Assembly: GCF_009720525.1 (NCBI RefSeq)
Contig: NZ_CP043930.1
Coordinates: forward strand, 124,001 to 188,000
DNA from: Gimesia benthica
Lineage (GTDB): Bacteria > Planctomycetota > Planctomycetia > Planctomycetales > Planctomycetaceae
Direction of reading: 5' to 3'
Length of the DNA stretch: 64,000 bases
This document shows, piece by piece, positions 28,731 through 38,582 of the stretch. Within the stretch, counting starts at the first letter, position 1; every line of letters starts with the position of its first letter. Position numbers and translations under genes: made by a program. The notes beneath the pieces were generated by a model. The model was not told the origin of the DNA. It saw only the letters and a program-made list of their open reading frames with translations, and did no database searches.

Positions 28731-30716
28731 TTAACGAACCTGCAATCTGAGTTCCTCTCTCTGAATCACACCGTCACCGTTATTGTCCCGGATACGCCCA
28801 TAGCGCTGCGTTGCCAGCGGGACTTCTTCCACATCAACGCGTCCATCGCCATTCTTGTCAAACCGTTTGAAAAATGCAGCGGCACGCTTATCAAGCTCTT
28901 TTTTCAACTCTGCCTCGCGCTGTTTCTTCGCTTCCGCTTTAGTCAGTTTTTTCTCTGGCTTCGGTTTCGTTTCCTGCGACTTCTGTTTCCGGGGTTCAGC
29001 GACTTCGAAGAAAGCAATCGCCATCTCTTCCCAGGTCTGATCGCCCCAGGTCACGTATTCATTGGGATCCGGGTTGAATGGATTGTCTTTCGAATTATCG
29101 AATTTGACCGTGAACTCGAGCCCGTCGACCTTATCCAGCGACATCGGCTTGCTCAGTTCATAAATATGTTGCCAGTTGAAATCATAATTGGGCACATCAA
29201 GCAGAATCTCTTTCTTCTTGTCCTGCTTTGTAAACAGACGGAACGATTTCCCGCGCAGATGCATGTGCGGGGCAATCGCCAGCAGTTCGGCGTGCGGCGG
29301 AATCCGACGGACCTTCGCCGATACCGGAAAATCACTGGCGTGCGGCGGAATTTCGAATTCCTGATCGATGCCGATCAGCGTAAAGACTTCGTGAGTGATC
29401 TCCTCATCCTTACCAAAGATCAACCCGATTTTTGAAATGTCTTCTGCCACCGATCCCGTCGGTGTGTAGTGCATCTGAAATACCAGTTTCGAGCCGGCGG
29501 GAACCTTTCGCGCCCGCCCGGGAGGCAGCATATTGATCCGCTGTCCCGGAACATAAGCCGTCAACCAGCCAATCCCACGGAAGTCAGCGCCATCAGGAGG
29601 ACGAATAAATACAATCGCATGATGCACGACCGACCGATTCCCCGGCAGGACCTGTGCTCCGGTGATCCACTTATCCTCTTTGAAACCGGGATCGACGACG
29701 AAATACTGATATTCCACGACGCCCTCTTTGGGAACGACAAAAGGTCGCTTCCGCATTTCATAAACGACATCCGGCACTCGGGGCAGATGCCAGCCTTCGC
29801 GGAACTTGGGCAGTTCCGGTAAATCCTTGATATCACCATAGGGCATGCCCCCGGCCACCCATTCCCGTAGAATCTCCTTGTCTTTTTCGGGCATGAACCG
29901 GGCATTCGCGTAATGACCATATTTCGGACTGGCATGCCAAGGGGGCATCCGACCATCTTCAATGGTCTCCAGCATCGTATCCGCCCAGCCTCGGACTTCA
30001 TCATAGTCGGTCAGACTGAATGGTGCGATTTCCCCCGTGCGGTGGCATTCCACACAATGACGATGCAAGACCCCGGCGACTTCTTTGCAGAAGGTCAGTT
30101 TGGTGGTCACTTCATTCTTTTTCACCCGACCGATGAAACAGCCATTCGGTTTGGTCTCGGACACTTCAATCGGCTTGCCTGTCAGGAGTTGATCCAGCGC
30201 GTTCTTCAGATCATGCGTGGTCGTCTCAGCCCGTGAGATGCCCGGCAGGTACTGGTTATCGATCCGCCCACGATACCGGACGGTCAGCTGTTGATCCAGT
30301 ACAAATACTTCAGGTGTGCGCACTGCATGAAATCGGTCGGCGACTTCGTTGTTATAGTCCTTCGCCATCGGAAACGAGATCTCGTACCGCTTGACGTACT
30401 GCTTCACATCTTCCAGGGAGTCCTGCTGATTGCTGTTCACGCCGATGAACTGAACGCCTTGCGCCGCGTAAGCGGCCTGCATCTCATTCAGCTTGGGACC
30501 ATACAGCCGGGCCAGCGGACATTCCGCCCCCAGAAAGCAGACCACGGTCGCTTTCGACTCTGGCTCAGCCGTTAACTCGACCACTTTACCCTGGGCGGTT
30601 GGCAGCCGAAACGTGTGGGAGGCATGCTGCGACGATTTGGTTTTCGTTTCAGCCAGCAGGGAACTGGTGCCCAGCAATGCGAGCGCACACAGAAATGTGA
30701 TACTACGACGAAACAT
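28731..30716 (-). CDS. Redoxin/cytochrome/ascorbate-type monooxygenase fusion with EF hands
   Basis: A 661-residue exported multidomain protein. Signal peptide 1-22; thioredoxin-fold redoxin at about 35-170 with a single Cys (GAECPLARLYG) in place of CxxC; a haem motif CVECH at about 222-226 in a cytochrome-like domain; a copper type II ascorbate-dependent monooxygenase-like region at about 330-560 with His-rich turns (VVHHAIVFI, FQMHYTPTG, APHMHLRG); a Lys/Glu/Ala coiled coil; and two EF hands at the C-terminus (DKNGDGRVD, DNNGDGVIQ). The family is common in planctomycetes and its substrate is unknown. Divergent from the molybdopterin enzyme at 30963. Confidence 0.88.
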   Translation of the reverse strand: MFRRSITFLCALALLGTSSLLAETKTKSSQHASHTFRLPTAQGKVVELTAEPESKATVVCFLGAECPLARLYGPKLNEMQAAYAAQGVQFIGVNSNQQDSLEDVKQYVKRYEISFPMAKDYNNEVADRFHAVRTPEVFVLDQQLTVRYRGRIDNQYLPGISRAETTTHDLKNALDQLLTGKPIEVSETKPNGCFIGRVKKNEVTTKLTFCKEVAGVLHRHCVECHRTGEIAPFSLTDYDEVRGWADTMLETIEDGRMPPWHASPKYGHYANARFMPEKDKEILREWVAGGMPYGDIKDLPELPKFREGWHLPRVPDVVYEMRKRPFVVPKEGVVEYQYFVVDPGFKEDKWITGAQVLPGNRSVVHHAIVFIRPPDGADFRGIGWLTAYVPGQRINMLPPGRARKVPAGSKLVFQMHYTPTGSVAEDISKIGLIFGKDEEITHEVFTLIGIDQEFEIPPHASDFPVSAKVRRIPPHAELLAIAPHMHLRGKSFRLFTKQDKKKEILLDVPNYDFNWQHIYELSKPMSLDKVDGLEFTVKFDNSKDNPFNPDPNEYVTWGDQTWEEMAIAFFEVAEPRKQKSQETKPKPEKKLTKAEAKKQREAELKKELDKRAAAFFKRFDKNGDGRVDVEEVPLATQRYGRIRDNNGDGVIQREELRLQVR

Positions 30717-30818
30717 AAGCGATCCTTCCTCCAGAACTGGTAACGACGGGTGCGTTCATTCTATCAACCGCCCGGAAACCCCCGCAACCCCCACTGTACA
30801 GAATAGAGCCCGGCCAGA

Positions 30819-30847
30819 TTGATTGCTCTCTTTCCTTTGGATATACT
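30819..30847 (+). promoter_or_regulatory. Candidate sigma70-type promoter for the molybdopterin oxidoreductase gene
   Basis: TTGATT (30819-30824) and TATACT (30842-30847) are separated by exactly 17 bases. They match the consensus boxes at 4/6 and 5/6 and lie about 115 bases before the start codon at 30963. Confidence 0.55.
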
Positions 30848-30962
30848 CGACGTAACTTACAATGGTTTCAGATTTTGGTAAAAGATTCCCGTTTACCTTC
30901 ATCCGAAATTCATCTGGTTGGCTGCAGTGTGCTCCTGAGGAACAACATAGGAAGGCATCAAA

Positions 30963-33152
30963 GTGAAAGCTCCACGAAGCGGCGGCGGTTGGAAGGCGAT
31001 CAAATACAGTCTGACACTGGCAAACAAGGTCGGCTGGTGGAAGCTCTGGAAATCCATGCGGACCCGCAATGCCTGTAAGACCTGCGCGGTCGGCATGGGG
31101 GGACAGAAAGGGGGCATGGTCAACGAAGCCGGTCTGTTCCCCGAAGTCTGCAAAAAATCCTTCCAGGCGATGGCTGCCGATATGCAGCCCGCTGTCGCTA
31201 ATGACTTCTTCGCGAAAAACAACATCGACCAGCTCCGCTCGATGTCCTCTCGCAAGCTCGAATACAGTGGCCGTCTCACCCAGCCACTGCTGCTCTCGCC
31301 CGGTGAAAAACATTACAAGCCGATTTCCTGGGACGAAGCCTTCGACCTGGTCGTCGAGCGACTCAAAGCCGCCGGCACCGAGCGTACTTTCTATTATGCC
31401 AGCGGCCGCTCCTCCAACGAAGCCGGCTTCCTCTTCCAGTTGATGTCCCGCCTGATGGGCACCAACTTCGTGAATAACTGCTCCTTTTACTGTCATCAGG
31501 CCAGTGGCGTTGGCCTGGGTTCGAGTATTGGCACCGGAGCCGGCACACTCCGTCTGGAAGATCTGGATCACACCGACCTCTACATCCTGATTGGTGCAAA
31601 CCCGTCCTCGAATCATCCTCGCCTGATGAAGGCCTTCATGGAAATCCGCAGACGGGGCGGTAAAGTCATCGTCGTTAATCCGGTCAAGGAACTGGGGCTC
31701 GTTAATTTCAAGGTTCCCAGTGACGTCCGCAGTCTGCTCTTCGGCTCCAGCATCGCTTCCACTTACGTGCAACCGCACGTCGGCGGCGACATGGCCCTGC
31801 TGATCGGACTCTCGAAAGAAGTTTTGGAACGTAACGCACACGACCAGGCTTTTATCGACGCACACACCGAAAACTTCGACGCTTTCAAACAGCAGGTCAC
31901 AGAGACCAGTTGGGACGACATCATCGCCCAGAGCGGCGTCGACAGAGAAACCATTCGCAACATCGCAGACCAGTATCTCTCCGCTAAAAACGTCGTCATC
32001 GGCTGGTGCATGGGAATCACGCATCATCTCCACGGTACCAACAGCGTACAATCGATCGTCAACTTCTCCTTGCTCCGCGGCATGGTCGGCCGCCGCAAAG
32101 CGGGACTGATGCCCATTCGCGGGCATAGTAACGTCCAGGGCCTTGGTTCGGTCGGCGTAGTCCCCGGTATGAAACAGGCGATGCTCGAACGCTTCGAGAA
32201 ACAGCTCGGCATCAAAGTTCCCACCACGCCCGGCTACGACACAATGGCCTGCATGGAAGCCTCTCATCGCGGCGAGATCGACTTCGCGTTCTGTCTCGGA
32301 GGCAACCTCTTCGGCAGTAACCCTGATACCAAATACGCCCTCGAAGCCATGAGCCGCATCAAAACTGTGCTCTACCTTTCGACTACGCTGAATACCGGTC
32401 ATGTCTGGGGAACCGGCGAAGAAACCCTGATTCTGCCCGTACTTCCCCGTGATGAAGAACCCGAGCCCACGACTCAAGAGTCCATGTTCAGCTACGTCCG
32501 CATGAGTGACGGCGGCAAATCCCGGTTCACCGGCCCCCGCAGCGAAGTCTCGATCCTGGCGGCCATCGGTCAGAAACTGTTCGCCGGCGATGATCGCATC
32601 GACTGGAAAAAACTGGAGAGCCACAGCGCCATCCAGGAACTGATCGCCGACCTGATCCCCGGCTACGAAAACATGAAAGAAACACTCCAGACTCACAAGG
32701 AATTCCACGTCACCGGGCGCGCCGTAGAGGAATACAATTTCCCCACCGAGAGTGGCAAAGCGAAGTTCCACGCCCTCCCGCTGCCCGATCTCTCCGTTGC
32801 AGAAAATGAACTGCGGCTGATCACCATCCGTTCCGAAGGCCAGTTCAACAGCGTCGTCTACGACGAAGAGGACATCTACCGCGGACAGGAACGTCGTGAC
32901 GTCATCTTGATGAACCGAGCCGACATCGACCGTCTCGGCCTCAAACCCGACCAACGCGTGAAAGTCAAAAGCGAGGCAGGGGAGATGCCGTATATTCTGG
33001 TCCGCGAATTCGACATCCGCGCCGGCAGCGCCCTGATGTATTATCCCGAAGCCAACGTCCTGGTTCCCCACACCGTCGATCCCCTGTCAAAAACCCCGGG
33101 TTTCAAATCGACACGGGTCACCCTGGAAGTGGAAGATGTGGTAACAACCTGA
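30963..33152 (+). CDS. FdhF/YdeP family molybdopterin oxidoreductase
   Basis: A 729-residue enzyme of the formate dehydrogenase/DMSO reductase superfamily, closest by layout to the YdeP/FdhF-like subgroup. The N-terminus has a CKTC motif (about 37-40) with a Gly-rich stretch. The region NCSFYCHQASGVGL (about 173-186) corresponds to the active-site block where other members carry Cys or Sec. Mo-bis-MGD binding blocks (VVNPVKE, MGITHHLHG, PIRGHSNVQG) and the C-terminal MoCo-binding barrel (VILMNRADIDRLGL) follow. GTG start after AGGAAGG. YdeP relatives are linked to acid resistance; the substrate is unknown. No tail signal is visible, so it is cytoplasmic. Confidence 0.93.
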   Translation: MKAPRSGGGWKAIKYSLTLANKVGWWKLWKSMRTRNACKTCAVGMGGQKGGMVNEAGLFPEVCKKSFQAMAADMQPAVANDFFAKNNIDQLRSMSSRKLEYSGRLTQPLLLSPGEKHYKPISWDEAFDLVVERLKAAGTERTFYYASGRSSNEAGFLFQLMSRLMGTNFVNNCSFYCHQASGVGLGSSIGTGAGTLRLEDLDHTDLYILIGANPSSNHPRLMKAFMEIRRRGGKVIVVNPVKELGLVNFKVPSDVRSLLFGSSIASTYVQPHVGGDMALLIGLSKEVLERNAHDQAFIDAHTENFDAFKQQVTETSWDDIIAQSGVDRETIRNIADQYLSAKNVVIGWCMGITHHLHGTNSVQSIVNFSLLRGMVGRRKAGLMPIRGHSNVQGLGSVGVVPGMKQAMLERFEKQLGIKVPTTPGYDTMACMEASHRGEIDFAFCLGGNLFGSNPDTKYALEAMSRIKTVLYLSTTLNTGHVWGTGEETLILPVLPRDEEPEPTTQESMFSYVRMSDGGKSRFTGPRSEVSILAAIGQKLFAGDDRIDWKKLESHSAIQELIADLIPGYENMKETLQTHKEFHVTGRAVEEYNFPTESGKAKFHALPLPDLSVAENELRLITIRSEGQFNSVVYDEEDIYRGQERRDVILMNRADIDRLGLKPDQRVKVKSEAGEMPYILVREFDIRAGSALMYYPEANVLVPHTVDPLSKTPGFKSTRVTLEVEDVVTT

Positions 33153-33165
33153 GAATATCATTCAA

Positions 33166-33864
33166 TTATGTCCAAGCCAGTCCCTCCGACAGCACAGCAG
33201 CACAATAAACCACATGCAGCACACGGCGCCTTAGTGGCAGCCGGGAACTACGCGAACGATGCACCAGGAGAGGGTTCATCAACAACACTTCACCGGCATC
33301 GACCGGGCAGAGCTGGAACTCCTGTTCGGGGATCAATGCAACTTCATCCTCAGTGAGCCGCCTGCGATGACTCCGCGGAACCACCTCCAGCGCCCCGTTT
33401 TCACCGGGGCACTCATCAAGGTGAACTCGCACCGCCAGCATCTGTTGAAAGACGTTCAGCGGCGGTTCGACGTATTGCTGCTCTGCTTTGAGAGACCAGT
33501 TCTTCCAGTCCTCATCCTCAATGCGCCCCTGAATCGGAACCTGCAAATCCTGATGCGGCGGCACAAACCAGTTGGCACCGGGACGCTTATCAAACAGTGT
33601 CGCACTCACCAGACTGACTGGCTGCTGCAACACGTCACCCGCCAGTTGCTTGAGCACTCCCTCTTCAAGCAACGATCGCAGTCCAGGTAAAACCAGGTGA
33701 GCATTTCGAATCGCATAACGCGTACCGCTGCGTCGCTGTCGATAACTGTCTTCCCTGGCAGAATCAATTACAGCTTCGAACTGCGCCAACGTGTCCTGGG
33801 GAAGCGGTTCTCGGCAGATCTGGAATCCATCCTGTTTAATTTCTGCACTGAAGATCGAATACAT
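33166..33864 (-). CDS. Phytanoyl-CoA dioxygenase (PhyH) family protein
   Basis: A 232-residue Fe(II)/2-oxoglutarate oxygenase. The iron triad is H104 and D106 (PPHQDLQVP) with the distal H202 (LLVHRS), and Arg residues suited to 2-oxoglutarate binding follow. Length is short but normal for bacterial PhyH proteins. Convergent with the molybdopterin oxidoreductase (14 bases between stops). The substrate is not predictable. Confidence 0.9.
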   Translation of the reverse strand: MYSIFSAEIKQDGFQICREPLPQDTLAQFEAVIDSAREDSYRQRRSGTRYAIRNAHLVLPGLRSLLEEGVLKQLAGDVLQQPVSLVSATLFDKRPGANWFVPPHQDLQVPIQGRIEDEDWKNWSLKAEQQYVEPPLNVFQQMLAVRVHLDECPGENGALEVVPRSHRRRLTEDEVALIPEQEFQLCPVDAGEVLLMNPLLVHRSRSSRLPLRRRVLHVVYCAAVLSEGLAWT

Positions 33865-33973
33865 TTCCTTAAGATCCAGCAGGAGTCTGATACATTACAT
33901 ATCTGAAGTAGATCACTCGAACAGGAATGGTATCAATCGGCGCAGCTTGTTCAAGTCCAGTCCATGCCAGTGC

Positions 33974-34288
33974 TCATACCTGTTTAGAACGCTCAAGAAT
34001 CCGCAGACTGGCTGAGGGTGTATAGAGAGCAGCCACGAACGAAAGAGGAATCAGAAACAGGCTGACGACCAGGGCTACCAGCAGATAGCTCAGCAGAATC
34101 ACCGTCGAAAAATGGTCTGAATTATACAGCCCGAAATTGTAGAACAGGCCCACCAGGTAACTCAGTCCGAAACAACCGAACACAATAGCCGTCAGACAAC
34201 AGGAACCGGTTTTCAACCCCAGGCTCGACAGACACCGGCTGCCCGTAGACCACAGACAGAGCAGTCCCAGCAACACACAATACGACAT
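33974..34288 (-). CDS. Small membrane protein, unknown function
   Basis: About 104 residues from an ATG at 34288 with a plausible GGTGAG ribosome site; the frame remains open to 34426, overlapping the methyltransferase gene. Three hydrophobic helices are visible (about 1-14, 30-50 and 60-85), with several Cys. I recognise no family. The composition is convincing for a membrane protein but the start is uncertain. Confidence 0.5.
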   Translation of the reverse strand: MSYCVLLGLLCLWSTGSRCLSSLGLKTGSCCLTAIVFGCFGLSYLVGLFYNFGLYNSDHFSTVILLSYLLVALVVSLFLIPLSFVAALYTPSASLRILERSKQV

Positions 34289-34352
34289 CACACTCACCAC
34301 ACCAGTTCCCCAGAGAGAAATTAAAAAACATTCAGCCAGTGAAATATACTGT

Positions 34353-35123
34353 CTAACGATACGCCACCATGAAGAACCTGCGAAACGGAAATAAGACGTT
34401 CCCGTTCTGTTGCAGGGGATACGCATTCGAAAAACGCTTCAGCAGTTCCGCCTCGAACTGGTCGCGGGTGGCAGCATCGGGTAACGCTTCCAGATAGGGT
34501 CGCAGTCCCGTTCCCCGGAACCACTCCAGGATGGCCTCGACACTCTCCATCACGTGGATATATTCAGTCTCCCAGAGTTCCAGCTGGGAACTCAAAGGAG
34601 CCAGCAGATCGTAACAGAATGACCGTGACTCGCAGCCCAGCGCCTGTCGGGCAGCAGCGGTTACATCATGCCAGTCCGGTCGCTGGGAAAGCTCAACCAC
34701 ACAGCGGTGCAGGGGAGATGCATAATGCGCGGGCAGTTGCACCGCCAGCGCCCCGCCGGGTTTGAGAAAACTCATCAGCCGGGGAAAGATCGTTTCATGG
34801 TCAGGCACCCACTGCAGAACGGCATTCGAAAACAACAGATCAAATGCTTCATCTGGTTCCCATGTCGTGATATCGGCCTGAAACCAGTGTACGTCGGGCA
34901 GAGTCTCCCGCGCGGTTTCCAGCATTTCTGCTGAGCTGTCCAGGCCACTCAGCTCCGCCCAGGGAAAACGTTGAGCCAGCACCACGGTACTGTTCCCGGG
35001 ACCACAGCCCACATCCACAATCCGCTCAGGCGATTCCAGCTGTATACGTGCTGCCAGATCGATGGCAGGCTGCGTCCGTTCACGCTGATATTTTAAATAC
35101 TGATCCGCATCCCAGACAGGCAT
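34353..35123 (-). CDS. tam: Trans-aconitate 2-methyltransferase-like protein
   Basis: A 256-residue class I SAM methyltransferase. Motif I is VDVGCGPGNS (about 36-45), and the whole sequence follows the E. coli Tam pattern: the DADQYLKYQRERTQPA start, SNAVLQWVPDHE, the LKPGGALAVQ block and TGLRPYLEAL near the end. Tam methylates trans-aconitate, a spontaneous inhibitor of aconitase. The ATG at 35123 is chosen over an in-frame TTG at 35126. A close relative with another small acid as substrate is possible. Confidence 0.88.
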   Translation of the reverse strand: MPVWDADQYLKYQRERTQPAIDLAARIQLESPERIVDVGCGPGNSTVVLAQRFPWAELSGLDSSAEMLETARETLPDVHWFQADITTWEPDEAFDLLFSNAVLQWVPDHETIFPRLMSFLKPGGALAVQLPAHYASPLHRCVVELSQRPDWHDVTAAARQALGCESRSFCYDLLAPLSSQLELWETEYIHVMESVEAILEWFRGTGLRPYLEALPDAATRDQFEAELLKRFSNAYPLQQNGNVLFPFRRFFMVAYR

Positions 35124-35236
35124 CAAGCTGTATCCCTCTCATCACCGAAACTCTGAAAACTCGCTACTGACCAGACAGTTCATCTTCCGCACAGGTTCGC
35201 GTTCATACCGGCATCTTTCCGGCAGTTTCAGACTGG

Positions 35237-38200
35237 TCATACCTTCTGGTTTGCCCCCTCATCCAGAACCTGTCGGATGACGACCGAAAGTTCTCCCAGG
35301 TTCGCTGGCTTCTGAATGACCAGACTGCCCCCAGTCAGCGCGGAAGCCGGGATCTTCTCTGCAATCCCGGATAAATAGACCACCTTCAATTCAGGACGCA
35401 TCTCCATTAATCGCTGCGCCAGTTCCACTCCATTAATCTGAGGCATATTAAAGTCGGTACATAACAGCGATATCGCTTCTGTATGCGTTTCGACAGTTTT
35501 CAGCGCTTCCACCGGCCCCAGCGCTCGCAGCACCTTATACCCCAGTCGACTCAAGAGTGCTGATATCGTCGACAGCACAATCGGTTCGTCATCACAAACC
35601 AGGATCGTTTCTGATCCACCGGCCATCTGTTTTTTGTTCGTGGGAACTTCAGTCTGCCTGGTTTTTCTCGCCTTGATGCGCTGTTCCTGAGGTAAATAGA
35701 CCCGAAATTGAGTTCCTTCTTCGGGCTGACTTTCCACTGAAATAAATCCGCTGTTGTCAGACAGATTCCGCTGGACGGTGGACAACCCCAGTCCGGTTCC
35801 TTCCGCTGCCGGCTTGGTCGTAAAAAACGGTTCGAAAATTCGCTCCAGAACTTCGGGCGTCATCCCACAACCGGTATCCGACACAGTCAGAAGCGTATAA
35901 CTTCCAGGCAGGCATCCACTCTGGTCAGCCATCTGAGCTGCGGTGAGATTCACATTCTGAGTTCGTAAAATAAGCTCGCCACCTGAGGCCATCGCGTCTC
36001 GCGCATTCACGACCAGATTCATCAACGCCTGCTCGATCTCGGCTTCATCCGCCCAGACCATGCCGGCCATGGGTGACAGATCCAGGATCAGTTTCACGGA
36101 ATCTCCCAGGATCCGTTGGATCATGGCACGATGATTCATGATCAGTGCATTTACATCAAACCAGGAAGTATTAGGGGCTTTCTTTCGTCCGAAAGCCAGC
36201 AGTTGTTTGACGAGCTCTGCAGCACGTTCGCCTGACTTTTGAATCTCCCGCAATGGTTCCCGAAAGTCTTCCGGAATCTGTTCCTCTGGTGTCAGCAACA
36301 TGAGCTCTGCATTCAAATTGATCCCAACCAGAATGTTATTAAACTCGTGCGCCACTCCCGCTGCCAGCTGTCCGATCGCTTTGATCTTCTGGCTGTGTTG
36401 CAGCTGAATCTGCATCTGCCGATTTTGTTCTTCGGTCTGTCGCTGTTCCGTCAGATCCTTAATCATCAACAGCAACAGCGGTTCATCGTCACTTTCAATA
36501 ATCCAGGCGGAACAGTCCATGGTCCTGTTTTCACCACCATTCACGCGTGCTACCAATTCCTGCTCATAAACGTGCCCGTTACTACAAACACTCTGCATGA
36601 TCTCTTCCCAGTAGCTGTCATCCGGAAAGAACTGCAGTTCATGGATCGTTTTTCCAATCACCTCTTCGCGTTGATACCGCGTAGTGGTCAGGAATGATTC
36701 GTTGACATCGATCACAGTGCCTGTCGATAGACTCAGAATCACCTTGGAAATCGGGCTGAGACGAAAGACTTTGGAAAAACGTTCTTCCGAGATCTGCAGT
36801 GCCCGTTCGTTCTCCTGACGCCTGACTTCATTCCGATAATCGGCGAGCAGCGTCCCCGCAGCAGCCAGCAGCGGTCTGATAAACTCAATCAGAGCTTCGT
36901 CATAGCCAGACGGACAGTTCGCGATCCCCGCCACCCCGGAGAGTTCGCCCTGGGAGAAGACGGGAAGCACCAGAAACGATTTGATCTCGCCGACTTCAGA
37001 ACCACCCGCTGCCGTAGTGTCACCCTCGTAATCCCTCTGAATATCGTTAACAATCAGCGACTCTTTGTCTGTTATGATCCTTTCAAACAGTCCCTGTTGT
37101 TCAAAGAATTCCCGGGTTCGATTCTTATCGACTTCAGCACATTCCCAGTCAGCAGTCAGTGATGCGCGGTAACAGCTCGCACGGGGAATCAGATCATACA
37201 TCCCCGCTTTTGTTTGACGGACTTCTCCAAAAAAACCGGACTCACTGTCGGTGATATTCAAAAACGTCTGCAACAGATCGTCAAACACCTTATCCGGATT
37301 CGTATCAGAGATGTACTGAGAGAGCAGCTTGCGGATGGTCTCGATCAGGTGAATCGATTTCCGCAGTTTCTCTTCATACAGCACCTGCTGGGTAATATCA
37401 GTCCGAACTCCGGAGATACCTCCCTCAGCAGTCCTCTGTTCGGAAATCTTTAGCCAGCGCCCATTGCACAATTTCTGGCGAAAACTGCCTGCAGGATTCT
37501 GGTGCTGGCATATTCGTTCCTTGATCCATTCCTCTTCGCGGCCGACCGCATCAGCCACCTGTCCCCGGTAGGCGGAAATCCGAATGTGATCCTCGAAACG
37601 CTGGCCAGGCACCAGGATATCCTTACTCTCGCTGTAGATCTCCAGGTACTTCGAATTACACATCACCAGCCGATCGTCTGAATCATAAATCACAAACCCC
37701 TCGGTCAGTGATTCGATCGCCTCCTGCAGATGCTGGCGCAGTCGATGCGACTCCTGTTCGCTTTTCTGTAAATCTGCTTCAATCCGGACATGCTCGATCG
37801 CAATCGCTGCCAGATAAACCGCCTGTTCGATCAGATGCCGGTGATACTCGGTCGGCTCCCCCGGTTTGTGGTAGTAAATCGCAAACGTTCCCAACACTGC
37901 TCCCGTCGAAGAACGAATCGGGGTCGACCAGCAGGCGCGCAGATCAAATTGCAAAGCCAGATCTTTAAAGTCTTTCCAGAGGGGGTCCGTCTCGATATCC
38001 GTCACCACCACCTGCCTGTTGTGATAGGCAGCCGCACCACACGAACCCACCTCCGGACCTATTAGTGCCCCATCCGTGAGTCGGACATACTCTTCCGGCA
38101 GGTGCAGCGCAGCCCCGTTGCGCAGTCGGTTCTCCTCATCCAGCAGCAGAATCGAACAGACCATGTCCTCGCATTTCGATTCCAGATATTCGATCAGTGT

Positions 38201-38305
38201 CGTCAGTGTATCTGTGAGGGAGTTCCCTTTGCTGATCAGTTCCAGGATCAACCTGATCTCAGGCAAGGCTTCTGATGACCGCTGCACAAGCACCTCACTC
38301 CTCAC
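35237..38305 (-). CDS. Hybrid histidine kinase: GAF-PAS-GAF-PAS-HisKA-HATPase-receiver
   Basis: A 1022-residue cytoplasmic sensor kinase with no membrane segment. GAF at about 15-170, PAS at 195-305, second GAF at 325-490, PAS at 510-620, HisKA with phosphoacceptor H653 (VAHEFNN), HATPase at 755-870 (NLVVNARDAM, DTGCGMTPE, GTGLGLSTV) and a C-terminal receiver at 900-1015 with intact D951 (LLCTDFNMP). Two GAF domains suggest a small-molecule or redox/light signal. No partner regulator is next to it. Start GTG at 38305, without an obvious ribosome site. Confidence 0.93.
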   Translation of the reverse strand: MRSEVLVQRSSEALPEIRLILELISKGNSLTDTLTTLIEYLESKCEDMVCSILLLDEENRLRNGAALHLPEEYVRLTDGALIGPEVGSCGAAAYHNRQVVVTDIETDPLWKDFKDLALQFDLRACWSTPIRSSTGAVLGTFAIYYHKPGEPTEYHRHLIEQAVYLAAIAIEHVRIEADLQKSEQESHRLRQHLQEAIESLTEGFVIYDSDDRLVMCNSKYLEIYSESKDILVPGQRFEDHIRISAYRGQVADAVGREEEWIKERICQHQNPAGSFRQKLCNGRWLKISEQRTAEGGISGVRTDITQQVLYEEKLRKSIHLIETIRKLLSQYISDTNPDKVFDDLLQTFLNITDSESGFFGEVRQTKAGMYDLIPRASCYRASLTADWECAEVDKNRTREFFEQQGLFERIITDKESLIVNDIQRDYEGDTTAAGGSEVGEIKSFLVLPVFSQGELSGVAGIANCPSGYDEALIEFIRPLLAAAGTLLADYRNEVRRQENERALQISEERFSKVFRLSPISKVILSLSTGTVIDVNESFLTTTRYQREEVIGKTIHELQFFPDDSYWEEIMQSVCSNGHVYEQELVARVNGGENRTMDCSAWIIESDDEPLLLLMIKDLTEQRQTEEQNRQMQIQLQHSQKIKAIGQLAAGVAHEFNNILVGINLNAELMLLTPEEQIPEDFREPLREIQKSGERAAELVKQLLAFGRKKAPNTSWFDVNALIMNHRAMIQRILGDSVKLILDLSPMAGMVWADEAEIEQALMNLVVNARDAMASGGELILRTQNVNLTAAQMADQSGCLPGSYTLLTVSDTGCGMTPEVLERIFEPFFTTKPAAEGTGLGLSTVQRNLSDNSGFISVESQPEEGTQFRVYLPQEQRIKARKTRQTEVPTNKKQMAGGSETILVCDDEPIVLSTISALLSRLGYKVLRALGPVEALKTVETHTEAISLLCTDFNMPQINGVELAQRLMEMRPELKVVYLSGIAEKIPASALTGGSLVIQKPANLGELSVVIRQVLDEGANQKV

Positions 38306-38355
38306 ATGATCGGAATCATAATCAACTGGGACACTCTCTGCATGAGAATCGACAT

Positions 38356-38418
38356 CATCTCATCAGCACGCAACCTCATCTCATCAGCACGCAACCTCAT
38401 CTCATCAGCACGCAACCT
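38356..38418. repeat. Three perfect 21-base tandem repeats upstream of the hybrid kinase gene
   Basis: Three identical 21-base units (38356-38376, 38377-38397, 38398-38418; core CATCAGCACGCAACCT) begin 50 bases upstream of the kinase start. The surrounding 38306-38582 has no supported gene. Either a variable repeat in the leader or multiple sites for a regulator. Confidence 0.85.
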
Positions 38419-38582
38419 CACTCATACACACGACCGGGAATCTCGCGACAATGTTTACTATGGGACATTTTAATCCGAATTAAAAACAGGCCAATACCAC
38501 TTTGGCTTTCAACAGAATAATCTGATCAGATCGCACTCACTGCATTATCTGCAGCAAGTCCGTTGCTAACAGACAACAAAGC

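Noticed and set aside
30756..33071. A 771-codon open frame on the minus strand across the molybdopterin oxidoreductase gene
   Set aside because: The plus-strand frame is a clear family member. The antisense frame is open because of GC-rich third positions and has no recognisable domain.
38356..38418. Short CRISPR-like array
   Set aside because: The three units are directly adjacent with no spacers and there are no cas genes.
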